Shown: positions 33,077 to 42,829 of the stretch, piece after piece
How the letters are laid out: each line of letters begins with the position of its first letter
Numbering within the stretch: position 1 is the first letter of the stretch
Assembly (NCBI GenBank): GCA_900544395.1
Contig: UQVC01000011.1
Span: 7,550 to 71,549 of the forward strand
From: an uncultured Ruminococcus sp.
GTDB lineage: Bacteria; Bacillota; Clostridia; Lachnospirales; Lachnospiraceae
DNA length: 64,000 nucleotides
Direction of reading: 5' to 3'
Notes under the pieces: generated by a model
Databases searched by the model: none
What the model was told of the DNA's origin: nothing
Seen by the model: the letters and a program-made list of their open reading frames with translations, nothing else
Position numbers and translations under genes: made by a program

Positions 33077-33975
33077 TCATAACAGCAGCAGAAAAAGTCC
33101 AGGACATTGTACAGTCCCCAGAAGAAGTAGCAGAAGATGTGAATCAGTTTGTCCAGTGGTTTGAAGACCAGATTCCGGCGATGATGTCATTTGGGATCAA
33201 GGTAGTATTGGCAATTGTATTTTTTTTTATTGGAAGAGCTGTGATCCATGGGGTTCAGAAGCTGGTGAAACACTCCATGCAGAGAGCCAATGCAGATACC
33301 GGAGTCATCCAGTTTGTGGATTCTTTTCTGAAATTTGGCTTATATGCCCTGTTGTTGTTTACGATCGCAACGAAATTTGGAGTGGAATCCTCCTCTGTGG
33401 CAGCGTTGATTGCTTCCGGTGGTGTGGCAATCGGTCTGGCATTGCAGGGAAGTCTTTCCAATTTTGCAGGCGGTGTTCTGATCCTGCTTTTGAAGCCATT
33501 TGTGGTAGGAGATTACATCATTGTGGCAAATGACGGAACAGAAGGAACTGTGAAGGTGATCCAGATTTTCTATACGAAGCTTACGACGGTGGATAATAAG
33601 ACCATTGTGATCCCGAATGGAACACTTTCCAACAGCAGCCTGACCAATGTGACGGCAAGACCGGAACGTCAGCTGGATCTGAAAGTAGGCATTTCTTATG
33701 ATGCGGATTTAAAGAAGGCGAAGCGGCTGATCGAGGAATTGTTAAAGACAGATGTCTCTGTCATTCAGGATGAAGATATCAAGGTATTTGTGGATTCTCT
33801 GGCAGACAGCGCCGTAATTCTGGGACTGCGTGCCTGGGTCAAGACGGAAGAATACTGGACCTCCAGATGGAGACTTCTGGAAGAAATCAAACTCAAATTT
33901 GATGAAGAAGGAATCGAGATTCCGTTCAATCAGCTTACTGTGCATATGGCGGAAAAAACAGAAGACAGCAAATGA
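33073..33975 (+). CDS. mscS: Small-conductance mechanosensitive channel, MscS family
   Basis: A 300-residue membrane protein. After a polar N terminus it has three membrane segments; the third carries the Gly/Ala-rich pore helix VAALIASGGVAIGLALQGSLSNFAGGVLIL, followed by the beta domain (GDYIIVANDGTEGTVKVIQIFYTKLTTVDNKTIVIPNGTLSNSS has the family core VIPNG) and a C-terminal alpha/beta domain. It opens under osmotic downshock. The start overlaps the yfiH stop by four bases. A terminator follows. Confidence 0.94.
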   Translation: MIITAAEKVQDIVQSPEEVAEDVNQFVQWFEDQIPAMMSFGIKVVLAIVFFFIGRAVIHGVQKLVKHSMQRANADTGVIQFVDSFLKFGLYALLLFTIATKFGVESSSVAALIASGGVAIGLALQGSLSNFAGGVLILLLKPFVVGDYIIVANDGTEGTVKVIQIFYTKLTTVDNKTIVIPNGTLSNSSLTNVTARPERQLDLKVGISYDADLKKAKRLIEELLKTDVSVIQDEDIKVFVDSLADSAVILGLRAWVKTEEYWTSRWRLLEEIKLKFDEEGIEIPFNQLTVHMAEKTEDSK

Positions 33976-33978
33976 TAC

Positions 33979-34008
33979 AAAGAGCCTGGAGACAGGCTCT
34001 TTTCTTTT
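33979..34008 (+). terminator. Terminator of mscS
   Basis: AAAGAGCCTG (33979-33988) pairs with CAGGCTCTTT (33993-34002) over a GAGA loop, followed by TCTTTT. Confidence 0.92.
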
Positions 34009-34133
34009 GGGGAAAATAGAGTTGGATTCATGCGGAGATTGTGGAAAATTATAAAAAATGTAAAAGAAATGTGAATAGAATATAGAAAAATTATGAAATA
34101 TGGAGTATACTGAAACAGTAAATGCTTAGGGGG

Positions 34134-34153
34134 TGCAGTCATGTCTGACTGCA
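34134..34153 (+). promoter_or_regulatory. Perfect inverted repeat in the leader of the LRR protein gene
   Basis: TGCAGTCA (34134-34141), TGTC, TGACTGCA (34146-34153), flanked by GGGGG and AAAAAA. It lies about 60 bases upstream of the start codon and downstream of a possible TATACT -10 box (34106-34111). It may be an operator or an RNA hairpin. Confidence 0.5.
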
Positions 34154-34212
34154 AAAAATGGGAAAGGAGTCAGAAAAAACGGGCAAAAATAAGTTAGGAG
34201 GAAATGAAAGGT

Positions 34213-37200
34213 ATGAAAAAAGAGAGAAAAAGAGTGTTATTGGCATGGATCATGACACTGGCAATGCTCTTTGGCGTTCTGCAGCCGGCAGTTGGATTGC
34301 ATGAAGTGCGGGCTGCAGAACCGGTGACTGCGGAAAGTGATGTAGCATATGAGAAGCTGCCGCAAGGACCGATGAAAGCGAGTGCAAAGGCAAGTTCACA
34401 TCAGGAATCGAACCAATGGGGAGATGGGGATGCAGCGCTTGCATTTGACGGCAACACAAGCAATGGATGGCACAGCGAATATACATCCAAGGAAGGACCG
34501 CATTGGATCCAATGGTCACTTGGCGGAAGTCATCAGATCGGAAGAATCGAGTATCAGGTGAAGAATACTGGCGCCAATGGAAGGTTCAAAGACATTCAGG
34601 TAGAAGTCAAAAATGGGGGTGAGGATGCACCGTGGACAACGGTTGCAACAAAGACCCTTTCCGATGTAGGACAAGGCGGAAAATGCAATATTGATTTTGC
34701 GCCAGTGGATGCTACAGATGTGAAGATTACAATTAAAAGTTCTTATAACAGCAATGAGCAGGGTGTTCTGGCATCAGCAGGAGAGCTGAATGTATACAAA
34801 GTAGTGCCGGATTTAACCGCAACAGATACATATACAGTGATTTATCATTGGGAAGATGAGAATGATCTGGCAGATGTAAGACCCAATAATGTAGCGCCAA
34901 CATTAATTGACGAAAGCGGCAGCAGTTTTGAGAGGGCAGAAACAATCTCTGGAAATGTAACAGTAAGTCCGGGTCCGGTCAAGGACGGGTATGTGTATAC
35001 ATTTAAAAAGGTTCCGCGATATAATAAAGTAGGAAAACCTGCGCAGTGGACATGCAATCCGGGAAAATACAGTACCGGATATAAGATAAAGACAGAAAAA
35101 ACGGGAGACTATGAATTTACAGCAACCTATACATTGCCGACAAGAAAACAGGACAAAACAATCCATGTGAACTGGGTTGGCGGTGATGAGGAAAACAGAC
35201 CGGAAATTAAGATACAGCTGATGTATCAGCAATGGGATGGCAGTTTTGTATTCCCGGTAAAAGGACAAGAGACAGCGACATTAAATGCTGCAAATAATTA
35301 TACTTACACATGGAAAGACATGGTAGAGTATGAATCTGGAAAAGAGGACTATCCATATCAACCGATTTACAGCATTGAAGGTATTGATGCAATCGAAGGA
35401 TATGAGATTACCTATAGTTCAGAGCAAAATTCTGAAGAAGTATATCCATTTAACACAGACGGACAGCTGGTTATCACCTGTACAAGTACAGCTCCAACAG
35501 CTGCTGTAACAGTGAATGTAAACAACGGAACAGAAGTAGGCGGAGCCACACTGGAAGATGCGATCGCAAAAGCAGGTATTTCAGCGGACCAGGTAACTTC
35601 ACTGGAGTTTGTATCCGGTAAAGTGACAGAAGCAGATCTGGAATATATTAAGAAAAATGTAAATCAGATTGAAACTTTTAAATTAAATCTGAGAGATGGA
35701 CTTACCTATGTTGATGCAAGTGGCGCAGACTCACAGGTATTTCCGCATTGGATCTTTTCAGAAAAACGAAGCCTGACAACCGTAGAACTGGGTGGTTTTA
35801 CGGAGATTAGCGGTCATGCATTTTTTAAAGCGGAAAATTTGACATCTGTAAAGATTGATGATGCAAAAATTATCGGATCTTCTGCATTTTCTGGAGCGAA
35901 AAAGCTTACAGAAGTTAATCTGCCAAATGTAACAGAGATTTCCACATGGGCGTTTAGCAAATGCAAAAGTTTAGTAACAGTCAATATGCCGAAGGTTAAG
36001 AAAATCCGGGAAGCGGCATTTCTTGGTTCTGGATATTTGAATATTACTTTACCAGAGAGTTTAGTAACTCTTAGTGGTGCAGTATTTGGAATTGCTGAGT
36101 CCTATGGACAACCGGGTGAAGAAGCAGAATTTCATGTTGTAATGCAGGGAACAACACCACCGACAGTAAAACCGGAAATCAACGAAAATTCTCCATTTAA
36201 AGATGCCGCCCCAACGTCTACGCTGGAAGTGCCGGAAGGCAGCGAAGATGCTTATCTGAATTCTGAATTTGGAGATGCAGAGAAACGTACCTGGTGCAAT
36301 CTGCCGTTAAAGAGCGAGGAACCGGTTGTAAATATAACCGCAAGAATCGGAAGTGATGCGTCTGGCGCAGATGCAAAAGAGGTTTCCGGAGCAAGTTTGG
36401 AAGATATGGTGAAACAGACCGGATTGACCCCTTCTTTTGAAGTTGATTATGTAGAATTTGTTTCCGGAACAGTCAGAGAACAGGATATCGCATATGCAAA
36501 TCAGAATCTGTTCGGGCTGAAAACATTCAAACTGAACTTAAACAATGGGCTGACCTATGAAAACGGAGCGGGAAAGGGATCCACAACATTCCCTCAAAAA
36601 GCATTTCAGGGAAAGGTAAAACTGCAGCAGGTAGAACTGGGCGGATTTACAGCAATCGGTGCAAGTGCATTCAGCGGACAAAATCAGCTGACATCCATTA
36701 CTATCCCGGATGTAAAAGAAATCGCAGGAACTGCATTCCATTTATGCTCTGGATTGACAGAAGTGAGTCTTCCAAGTGTGACGAAGATCAAACTTTCTGC
36801 ATTCAATGGAGCAACACAACTGAAACAGGTGGATATGCCGGTTGTAGAGTTTATTGACAGTATGGTATTCCAAGATTGTGCGATGGAGGAAATCCATATT
36901 CCGGCAACGATCACAAAAATAGGATTTGATGCATTTGGATATTCCAAGGCAGACGGAGGGCAGAAGCCGATCCACTTTGTGATCGATGCAGTGGAACCGC
37001 CGGCTACTTCTGAAGGTTCTCCATTTAAAAACTGTCCGGATGGATCTTACCTTACCGTTCCGGAAGGCACAGAAGAGGCATACCTGAATCCGTTAAACGG
37101 CGGTGACCCGGAACAAAGAACATGGCATAAGATTCCGCTTGACCAGAAAGTAGAAGAAGCAACTGTGACATTTGATATCGACGGAACATTGACTACAGAG

Positions 37201-38409
37201 AAAATTCCGGTTGGCGAGGAAATCGGAGAGAGACTTCCGGAAGAACCAAAGAAGGATGGATTTGTATTCAAAGGCTGGAATACCGCCAAGGATGGCAGTG
37301 GAACAGAAGTAACCGCAAAAACAGTCGTGGAAGGTGATATGACGGTTTATGCAATTTTTGAAGCAGAGGCAAAACCTCTGGAAATTGTAAAAATCGAGTG
37401 CTCCAATGATGACGGACATGGCGGTGCAAAATGGACCAATGAAGACGTAACAGTGACCCTGACAGTGAACAAGCCGGTACAGCCGATGGAAGGATGGAAT
37501 CTGGACGAAACAAAGACTGTGCTGACGAAGGTTCATGGAGAAAATGGAACTTATACTGTGGCTGTGACATCAGAAGATGGAACAGAGCAGGCAGAGGCAA
37601 AATACACAGTAAAACACATTGACAAGCAGGCTCCGGATATCCGCGTGGAAGGAACAGGAAACGGGGAACATTATCGTGAGATCACAGCAATCGCAGTACA
37701 GGATGCCAAAGGTGTTCGTTATGTGACGGTCAATGGCGTGAAAACAATGGTCAATGCCAAGGACGAAAAGCTCACAGATATCAAAGCGCTTGGAGTAGTA
37801 GAAGGCGAGAATACAGCAGTGGTTGTAGACAAAGCCGGAAATGAGAAATCCATTACATTCTACTATGATAAAACAGCTCCGGTGATCGATTACAAAGCCA
37901 TCGAAGCAGCAAATGGATACAAGAGAGAAATCCCGGTCAATGAAGGCGAAGAGTACACAGAAAAAGAACTGGTTGAAATGTTTACAAAACCGGGATGGGT
38001 AACCGACAATTCCGGACATGCAGAATTTAAAGTAGACAAATGGGGACTGGAGCATGGACTGGACGGTTATAAACCGTTTACTTCCCAAACACCGGGAACC
38101 TACAAAGTCCGTTTCTACGCATACGATGCCGCAGGAAACAGCAGCACATTTGATGTGTATGTGAAAGTACTGGAAGCGGAGACACCGGAAGAACGTACAA
38201 CAACAGTAAACTATACCGTATTCCTGGATAACGGAGTGCGTACGGGAACCTGGACACACACCGGAACAGAAGAAGGAACGTTTGAGTTTGAAGTGTCTAT
38301 GACAGGGCTTGACCTGGAGGGCTATGTGCCGGCAGAGGGAGAAACAGGATCCCGGACACTGACATATGGTGAGACGACTTCCGTCACATTCTATCTGGTT
38401 AGTGAATAA
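34213..38409 (+). CDS. Secreted multidomain protein with F5/8 type C-like domain and two leucine-rich-repeat units
   Basis: About 1398 residues. An AGGAGG site suits the ATG at 34213 (11 bases) better than 34204 (2 bases). The start KKERKRVLLAWIMTLAMLFGV is a signal peptide with likely cleavage near VRAAEP. A discoidin-like domain (about 45-200: ALAFDGNTSNGWHSEYT, HWIQWSLGG) suggests sugar binding. Two MucBP/SHIRT-like beta modules follow, then two homologous units of about 280 residues (roughly 425-700 and 705-985), each with a short Ig-like start, SLEDMV-type helix and BspA-like leucine-rich repeats. A Listeria-Bacteroides repeat (FKGWNTAKDGSGTEV) and Ig-like domains complete it. No LPxTG motif or C-terminal anchor is visible, so release or non-covalent binding is likely. 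Confidence 0.88.
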   Translation: MKKERKRVLLAWIMTLAMLFGVLQPAVGLHEVRAAEPVTAESDVAYEKLPQGPMKASAKASSHQESNQWGDGDAALAFDGNTSNGWHSEYTSKEGPHWIQWSLGGSHQIGRIEYQVKNTGANGRFKDIQVEVKNGGEDAPWTTVATKTLSDVGQGGKCNIDFAPVDATDVKITIKSSYNSNEQGVLASAGELNVYKVVPDLTATDTYTVIYHWEDENDLADVRPNNVAPTLIDESGSSFERAETISGNVTVSPGPVKDGYVYTFKKVPRYNKVGKPAQWTCNPGKYSTGYKIKTEKTGDYEFTATYTLPTRKQDKTIHVNWVGGDEENRPEIKIQLMYQQWDGSFVFPVKGQETATLNAANNYTYTWKDMVEYESGKEDYPYQPIYSIEGIDAIEGYEITYSSEQNSEEVYPFNTDGQLVITCTSTAPTAAVTVNVNNGTEVGGATLEDAIAKAGISADQVTSLEFVSGKVTEADLEYIKKNVNQIETFKLNLRDGLTYVDASGADSQVFPHWIFSEKRSLTTVELGGFTEISGHAFFKAENLTSVKIDDAKIIGSSAFSGAKKLTEVNLPNVTEISTWAFSKCKSLVTVNMPKVKKIREAAFLGSGYLNITLPESLVTLSGAVFGIAESYGQPGEEAEFHVVMQGTTPPTVKPEINENSPFKDAAPTSTLEVPEGSEDAYLNSEFGDAEKRTWCNLPLKSEEPVVNITARIGSDASGADAKEVSGASLEDMVKQTGLTPSFEVDYVEFVSGTVREQDIAYANQNLFGLKTFKLNLNNGLTYENGAGKGSTTFPQKAFQGKVKLQQVELGGFTAIGASAFSGQNQLTSITIPDVKEIAGTAFHLCSGLTEVSLPSVTKIKLSAFNGATQLKQVDMPVVEFIDSMVFQDCAMEEIHIPATITKIGFDAFGYSKADGGQKPIHFVIDAVEPPATSEGSPFKNCPDGSYLTVPEGTEEAYLNPLNGGDPEQRTWHKIPLDQKVEEATVTFDIDGTLTTEKIPVGEEIGERLPEEPKKDGFVFKGWNTAKDGSGTEVTAKTVVEGDMTVYAIFEAEAKPLEIVKIECSNDDGHGGAKWTNEDVTVTLTVNKPVQPMEGWNLDETKTVLTKVHGENGTYTVAVTSEDGTEQAEAKYTVKHIDKQAPDIRVEGTGNGEHYREITAIAVQDAKGVRYVTVNGVKTMVNAKDEKLTDIKALGVVEGENTAVVVDKAGNEKSITFYYDKTAPVIDYKAIEAANGYKREIPVNEGEEYTEKELVEMFTKPGWVTDNSGHAEFKVDKWGLEHGLDGYKPFTSQTPGTYKVRFYAYDAAGNSSTFDVYVKVLEAETPEERTTTVNYTVFLDNGVRTGTWTHTGTEEGTFEFEVSMTGLDLEGYVPAEGETGSRTLTYGETTSVTFYLVSE

Positions 38410-38461
38410 TACAGATCAGAATGATACAGATCCCTGATATGGAAGTGAAAGTTTAAGATGA

Positions 38462-38507
38462 ACCCGGATGGAGAAAAACAGATGTGATTCTTCATCCGGG
38501 TCTTTTT
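38462..38507 (+). terminator. Terminator of the LRR protein gene
   Basis: ACCCGGATG (38462-38470) pairs with CATCCGGGT (38493-38501), with further AT pairing inside, then TTTTT. Confidence 0.88.
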
Positions 38508-38518
38508 GCGTTCAACTT

Positions 38519-38547
38519 TTGCAACCGGACTTGTTTTATGGTATTCT
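38519..38547 (+). promoter_or_regulatory. Promoter of murE-priA operon
   Basis: TTGCAA (38519-38524) and TATTCT (38542-38547), 17-base spacing, about 50 bases before murE. Confidence 0.55.
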
Positions 38548-38596
38548 ATAAGATATATGTAGGGATTGAATTCCCATGTGACCAGGAGGAACAGTT

Positions 38597-40081
38597 ATGA
38601 TTTTAAAAGAGTTATTAGAACGATTGGAATATGAAGTGACACAGGGGAGTGACGAAATCGAGATCAGCACATTGGTCAATGACTCCCGAAAAGTAGAGGA
38701 AGGTTCTGTCTTTGTCTGCATCAGCGGAGCGGTCTCAGACGGACATCAGTACGTGGCAGATGTGGCGAAGAAAGGTGCGAAGGCTGTGATCGTACAGCAG
38801 GAGGTAGAGGCGCCGGAAGAGCTGACCGTGATCCGGGTACAGGATACCCGATATGCGCTTGCACTTGCGTCTGCTGCATATTTTGGGTATCCGGCAGAGA
38901 AACTGCATATTATTGGAATTACAGGAACCAAAGGCAAGACAACGACCACTTATATGATCAAATCGATTTTGGAAGGGGTCGGACATAAAGTAGGGCTGAT
39001 CGGAACGATTGAAGCTATCATTGGAGATGAGGTGATCCCGGCGGCGAATACCACACCGGAATCATACACCATTCATCAGTATTTTGCAAAAATGGTAGAA
39101 GCAGGATGTGACAGCGTAGTCATGGAAGTGTCTTCTCAGGGGCTGATGCTTCACCGGACAGCAGGGATTCCATTTGAGATCGGGATTTTTACCAATCTTG
39201 GAAAGGATCACATCGGACCGAATGAGCACAAAGATTTTGAGGATTATAAGAGATGCAAAGGCCTGTTGTTCCAGCAGTGTAAACTGGGAATTGCTAATGC
39301 AGATGACCGATATTTTCAGGATGTGTTTCAGAATGCGACCTGCCAGGTGGAGACCTTTGGATTCTGTGAGACGGCAGATTTGCGGGCAGAAAATGTACAG
39401 CTGGTGTCAAGACAGGGATATCTTGGTGTCTCATATCATGTAGCGGGAACGATGGATTTTGATGTGGAGATCGATGTGCCGGGAACCTTCAGTGTGTATA
39501 ATTCGCTGACTGCCATTGCAGTATGCAGACATTTTGATGTGCCAAAAGAGCATATTCAGGCAGCGCTGAAACAGGCGAAAGTAAAGGGACGGATCGAGAT
39601 GGTGAAAGTATCCGATGAATTTACATTGATGATTGATTATGCACACAATGCCATGAGTCTGGAAAGTCTTTTGACGACACTGAAAGAATATGATCCCAAA
39701 CGTCTTGTCTGTCTCTTTGGATGCGGCGGAAACAGATCCAAAGACCGTCGGTTTGAGATGGGAGAAGTTTCCGGGAGACTGGCAGATCTGACGATCATTA
39801 CCTCAGATAATCCGAGATTTGAAGATCCGCAGGCGATCATTGATGATATCAAAGTAGGAATCCAAAAGACGGAAGGCGACTATGTGGAGATTGCAGACCG
39901 AAAAGAGGCGATCCGCTATGCGATCACCCACGGACAAAGCGGGGATGTCATTGTACTTGCAGGAAAAGGACATGAGGATTATCAGGAGATCGAAGGCGTG
40001 AAGCATCCAATGGATGAGCGCGTACTGATCGCAGAGATTTTGCATGAACTGGAAACAGAAAAAATGAAACAGGGGAACTAG
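38597..40081 (+). CDS. murE: UDP-MurNAc-L-Ala-D-Glu:meso-diaminopimelate ligase
   Basis: A 494-residue Mur ligase that adds the third amino acid to the peptidoglycan stem. ATP loop: IIGITGTKGKTTTTYMIKSIL near residue 110. Central motifs TTPESYTIHQYF and VMEVSSQGLMLHR follow. The DNPR motif (ITSDNPRFEDP, near residue 400) is the signature of meso-diaminopimelate specificity, as opposed to lysine-adding enzymes. The C terminus has LAGKGHEDYQ. It lies outside any dcw cluster, heading the priA block. Confidence 0.95.
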   Translation: MILKELLERLEYEVTQGSDEIEISTLVNDSRKVEEGSVFVCISGAVSDGHQYVADVAKKGAKAVIVQQEVEAPEELTVIRVQDTRYALALASAAYFGYPAEKLHIIGITGTKGKTTTTYMIKSILEGVGHKVGLIGTIEAIIGDEVIPAANTTPESYTIHQYFAKMVEAGCDSVVMEVSSQGLMLHRTAGIPFEIGIFTNLGKDHIGPNEHKDFEDYKRCKGLLFQQCKLGIANADDRYFQDVFQNATCQVETFGFCETADLRAENVQLVSRQGYLGVSYHVAGTMDFDVEIDVPGTFSVYNSLTAIAVCRHFDVPKEHIQAALKQAKVKGRIEMVKVSDEFTLMIDYAHNAMSLESLLTTLKEYDPKRLVCLFGCGGNRSKDRRFEMGEVSGRLADLTIITSDNPRFEDPQAIIDDIKVGIQKTEGDYVEIADRKEAIRYAITHGQSGDVIVLAGKGHEDYQEIEGVKHPMDERVLIAEILHELETEKMKQGN

Positions 40082-40082
40082 A

Positions 40083-42311
40083 TTGTTTGCAGATATTATT
40101 GTAGATATAAAACATGAAAAACTGGATAAAATCTTTCAATATCAAATCCCGGAGCATCTGCTGGAGGAACTGAATGTGGGAATGGAAGTGCTGATTCCGT
40201 TTGGAAAAGGCAACCGTCAGACAAAAGGCTATGTGACAGGAATTTCCGAAACGTGCGACTATGATCTTTCCAAAGTCAAGGAAATCCTGGATATTTCCAG
40301 AAACAGTGTAGAGATCGAGGCAAAACTGATCGCTTTGGCTGCATGGATGAAAGAGCAGTACGGCGGAACCATGATACAGGCGTTAAAAACTGTGCTGCCC
40401 ATTAAACAGAAAGAGAATGCCAGGCTGAAAAAGTATGTGCGTCTGCTGCTGGAAAAAGAGCAGGCAATACAAAAACTTGCGGAGTACCAGAAAAAACATC
40501 AGAATGCAAGGGCCAGGCTTCTGGAAGCGCTTCTGGAAGATCCGGTGATCGAGTATGAGTTAGTCACAAAGAAACTGAATGTGACCCGAAGCGTTGTGAA
40601 AGCACTGGAAGAACAGCAGGTAGCAGTTCTGGAATCGGAGCAGGTGTTTCGAAATCCGGTGAAAGAGCAGGCGCGGCAGAAAAAAGCGATTGCTTTTACG
40701 GAAGAACAAACAGATGCCATTGAGACATTCTGGCAGGAGTACAGCCAGGGTGTCCGCAGGACATATCTGATCTATGGAGTAACCGGAAGCGGAAAGACGG
40801 AAGTCTATATTGAAATGATCCGCAGGGTGGTCCGGGAAGGAAAACAGGCAATCGTGCTGATCCCGGAGATCGCGCTGACTTATCAGACGGTGATGCGGTT
40901 TTACCGCTGTTTTGGAGACCGGGTATCCATCTTAAATTCCAGAATGTCGGCGGGAGAACGATATGACCAGCTGATGCGGGCGAAAGCAGGGAAAATCGAT
41001 GTGATGATCGGTCCCAGGTCTGCGTTGTTCACGCCGTTTCCAAACCTGGGGCTGGTGGTCATTGATGAGGAACATGAGACGACTTACAAAAGCGAACAGA
41101 TTCCAAGATATCATGCCAGGGAGACGGCGATTTATCGTGCGAAGCTGGAGGACGCCGGCGTGGTGCTGGGATCTGCCACTCCGTCTCTGGAAGCTATGTA
41201 TCGGGCCAGGCAGGGAGAATATAGGCTGCTGGAATTAAAGAACCGTTCCGGAATGCAGGAGATGGCACAGGTTCATGTGGCAGACCTGCGAAAGGAATTA
41301 AAGGAAGGCAATCGCTCGATCTTGAGCCGCAAATTACAGGAACTGATGGAAGAGCGGCTTTTGAATCAGGAGCAGATCATGTTATTTCTGAACCGGAGAG
41401 GCTATGCAGGATTTCTCTCCTGCAGAGAATGTGGATATGTGGTCAAATGTCCGCATTGTGACGTGTCTCTTTCCTATCACAGAAATGGAAAAATGGTCTG
41501 CCATTATTGTGGATATGAGGAACAAAGACCTTCGGTGTGCCCGGAGTGCGGCTCCCGTCATATCGGGGAATTCCGGGCAGGAACCCAACAGATCGAAGAG
41601 CTTGTCCGGGCAAGATTTCCCCAGGCAAGAGTCCTTCGGATGGATATGGATACGACCAGACAAAAAGACGGACATGAAAAGATTTTATCAGCCTTTGCAA
41701 ACCAGGAAGCGGAGATCTTAATCGGGACACAGATGATCGTAAAAGGTCATGATTTTCCCAATGTGACATTGGTCGGGGTACTGGCAGCGGATATGTCGCT
41801 GTATTCGGATGATTACAGATCCGGCGAGCGGACCTTTCAGCTGTTGACTCAGGCAGTGGGACGCGCCGGACGGGGGCAGAAAAAAGGGGAAGCGGTGATC
41901 CAGACCTACAGTCCCGAACATTACAGTATTGTGACTGCGGCGGCACAGGATTATGAAGCCTTTTATGAAGAAGAAATCCGATACCGGCAGATGATGGGAT
42001 ATCCTCCGGTGGAGCATCTGCTGGCAGTGCTGGCAAGCAGTGAGGACGAACAGCTTCTGGAGATGGGATGTGGGTACCTGAAAGCTTTTGCGGTGCGCAT
42101 CGCCCCGAAGGAAACGTCTCAGGTCATCGGGCCTGCAAGTCCGGGGATTGGAAAGATCAATGACGTGTATCGAAAAGTAATCTACATAAAAGATGAAAAT
42201 TATGATACACTTGTGAAAGTAAAGAACGGATTGGAACAATATATTGAGGTAAATCCCGGATATCGGAAGATCCGGATTCAATTTGATTTCGATCCGATGC
42301 ATGTTTTTTAA
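40083..42311 (+). CDS. priA: Primosomal replication restart helicase PriA
   Basis: A 742-residue helicase starting with TTG one base after the murE stop; the reading MFADIIVDIKHEKLDKIFQYQIP matches the family start, and no nearby ATG would. Walker A is YGVTGSGKTEVYIEMI (about 226), Walker B VVIDEEHETTYKS, motif HATPSLEAM-type GSATPSLEAMYRA, and the zinc region uses paired cysteines in CRECGYVVKCPHCDVSL and CHYCGYEEQRPSVCPECG. It reloads the replicative helicase at stalled forks. The rare TTG start may keep its level low. Confidence 0.96.
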   Translation: MFADIIVDIKHEKLDKIFQYQIPEHLLEELNVGMEVLIPFGKGNRQTKGYVTGISETCDYDLSKVKEILDISRNSVEIEAKLIALAAWMKEQYGGTMIQALKTVLPIKQKENARLKKYVRLLLEKEQAIQKLAEYQKKHQNARARLLEALLEDPVIEYELVTKKLNVTRSVVKALEEQQVAVLESEQVFRNPVKEQARQKKAIAFTEEQTDAIETFWQEYSQGVRRTYLIYGVTGSGKTEVYIEMIRRVVREGKQAIVLIPEIALTYQTVMRFYRCFGDRVSILNSRMSAGERYDQLMRAKAGKIDVMIGPRSALFTPFPNLGLVVIDEEHETTYKSEQIPRYHARETAIYRAKLEDAGVVLGSATPSLEAMYRARQGEYRLLELKNRSGMQEMAQVHVADLRKELKEGNRSILSRKLQELMEERLLNQEQIMLFLNRRGYAGFLSCRECGYVVKCPHCDVSLSYHRNGKMVCHYCGYEEQRPSVCPECGSRHIGEFRAGTQQIEELVRARFPQARVLRMDMDTTRQKDGHEKILSAFANQEAEILIGTQMIVKGHDFPNVTLVGVLAADMSLYSDDYRSGERTFQLLTQAVGRAGRGQKKGEAVIQTYSPEHYSIVTAAAQDYEAFYEEEIRYRQMMGYPPVEHLLAVLASSEDEQLLEMGCGYLKAFAVRIAPKETSQVIGPASPGIGKINDVYRKVIYIKDENYDTLVKVKNGLEQYIEVNPGYRKIRIQFDFDPMHVF

Positions 42312-42349
42312 TAGATGATACAGAATAAACAGAAGGGAACAGTGAGATT

Positions 42350-42829
42350 ATGGCAATTAGAGAAGTCAGAGTTATGGGAGACGATATTTTAGGAAAACAG
42401 TGCAAACCGGTTACAAAGATGACGCTTCGCACAAAGATTTTGATCGAGGATATGCTGGATACCATGTATGAAAAATACGGAGTCGGTCTGGCAGCCCCTC
42501 AGGTGGGAATCTTAAAACAGATCGTAGTGATCGATGTAGGAGAAGGTCCGATCGTTCTGATCAATCCGCAGATCATTGAGACAGACGGAGAGCAGACAGG
42601 AGAAGAAGGATGCTTAAGTCTTCCGGGAAAATGGGGAATCGTGACAAGACCGAATTATGTGAAAGTACGGGCGCTCAATGAAGACATGGAAGAGATAGAA
42701 CTGGAAGGCGAAGGACTTCTGGCAAGAGCATTCTGCCATGAGATCGACCATCTGGCAGGGCACATGTACGTGGAACGGGTAGAGGATGGTCTGCATGATG
42801 TTGAAGCACCACAAGAGGAGGAAGAATAG
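42350..42829 (+). CDS. def: Peptide deformylase
   Basis: A 159-residue metalloenzyme removing the formyl group from nascent N termini. All three family motifs are present: GVGLAAPQVG (about 44-53), EEGCLSLPG (about 86-94) with the metal cysteine, and FCHEIDHLAGHMYV (about 128-141) with two metal histidines. It is adjacent to fmt, which adds the formyl group to initiator tRNA; fmt starts directly at the next base. Confidence 0.98.
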   Translation: MAIREVRVMGDDILGKQCKPVTKMTLRTKILIEDMLDTMYEKYGVGLAAPQVGILKQIVVIDVGEGPIVLINPQIIETDGEQTGEEGCLSLPGKWGIVTRPNYVKVRALNEDMEEIELEGEGLLARAFCHEIDHLAGHMYVERVEDGLHDVEAPQEEEE

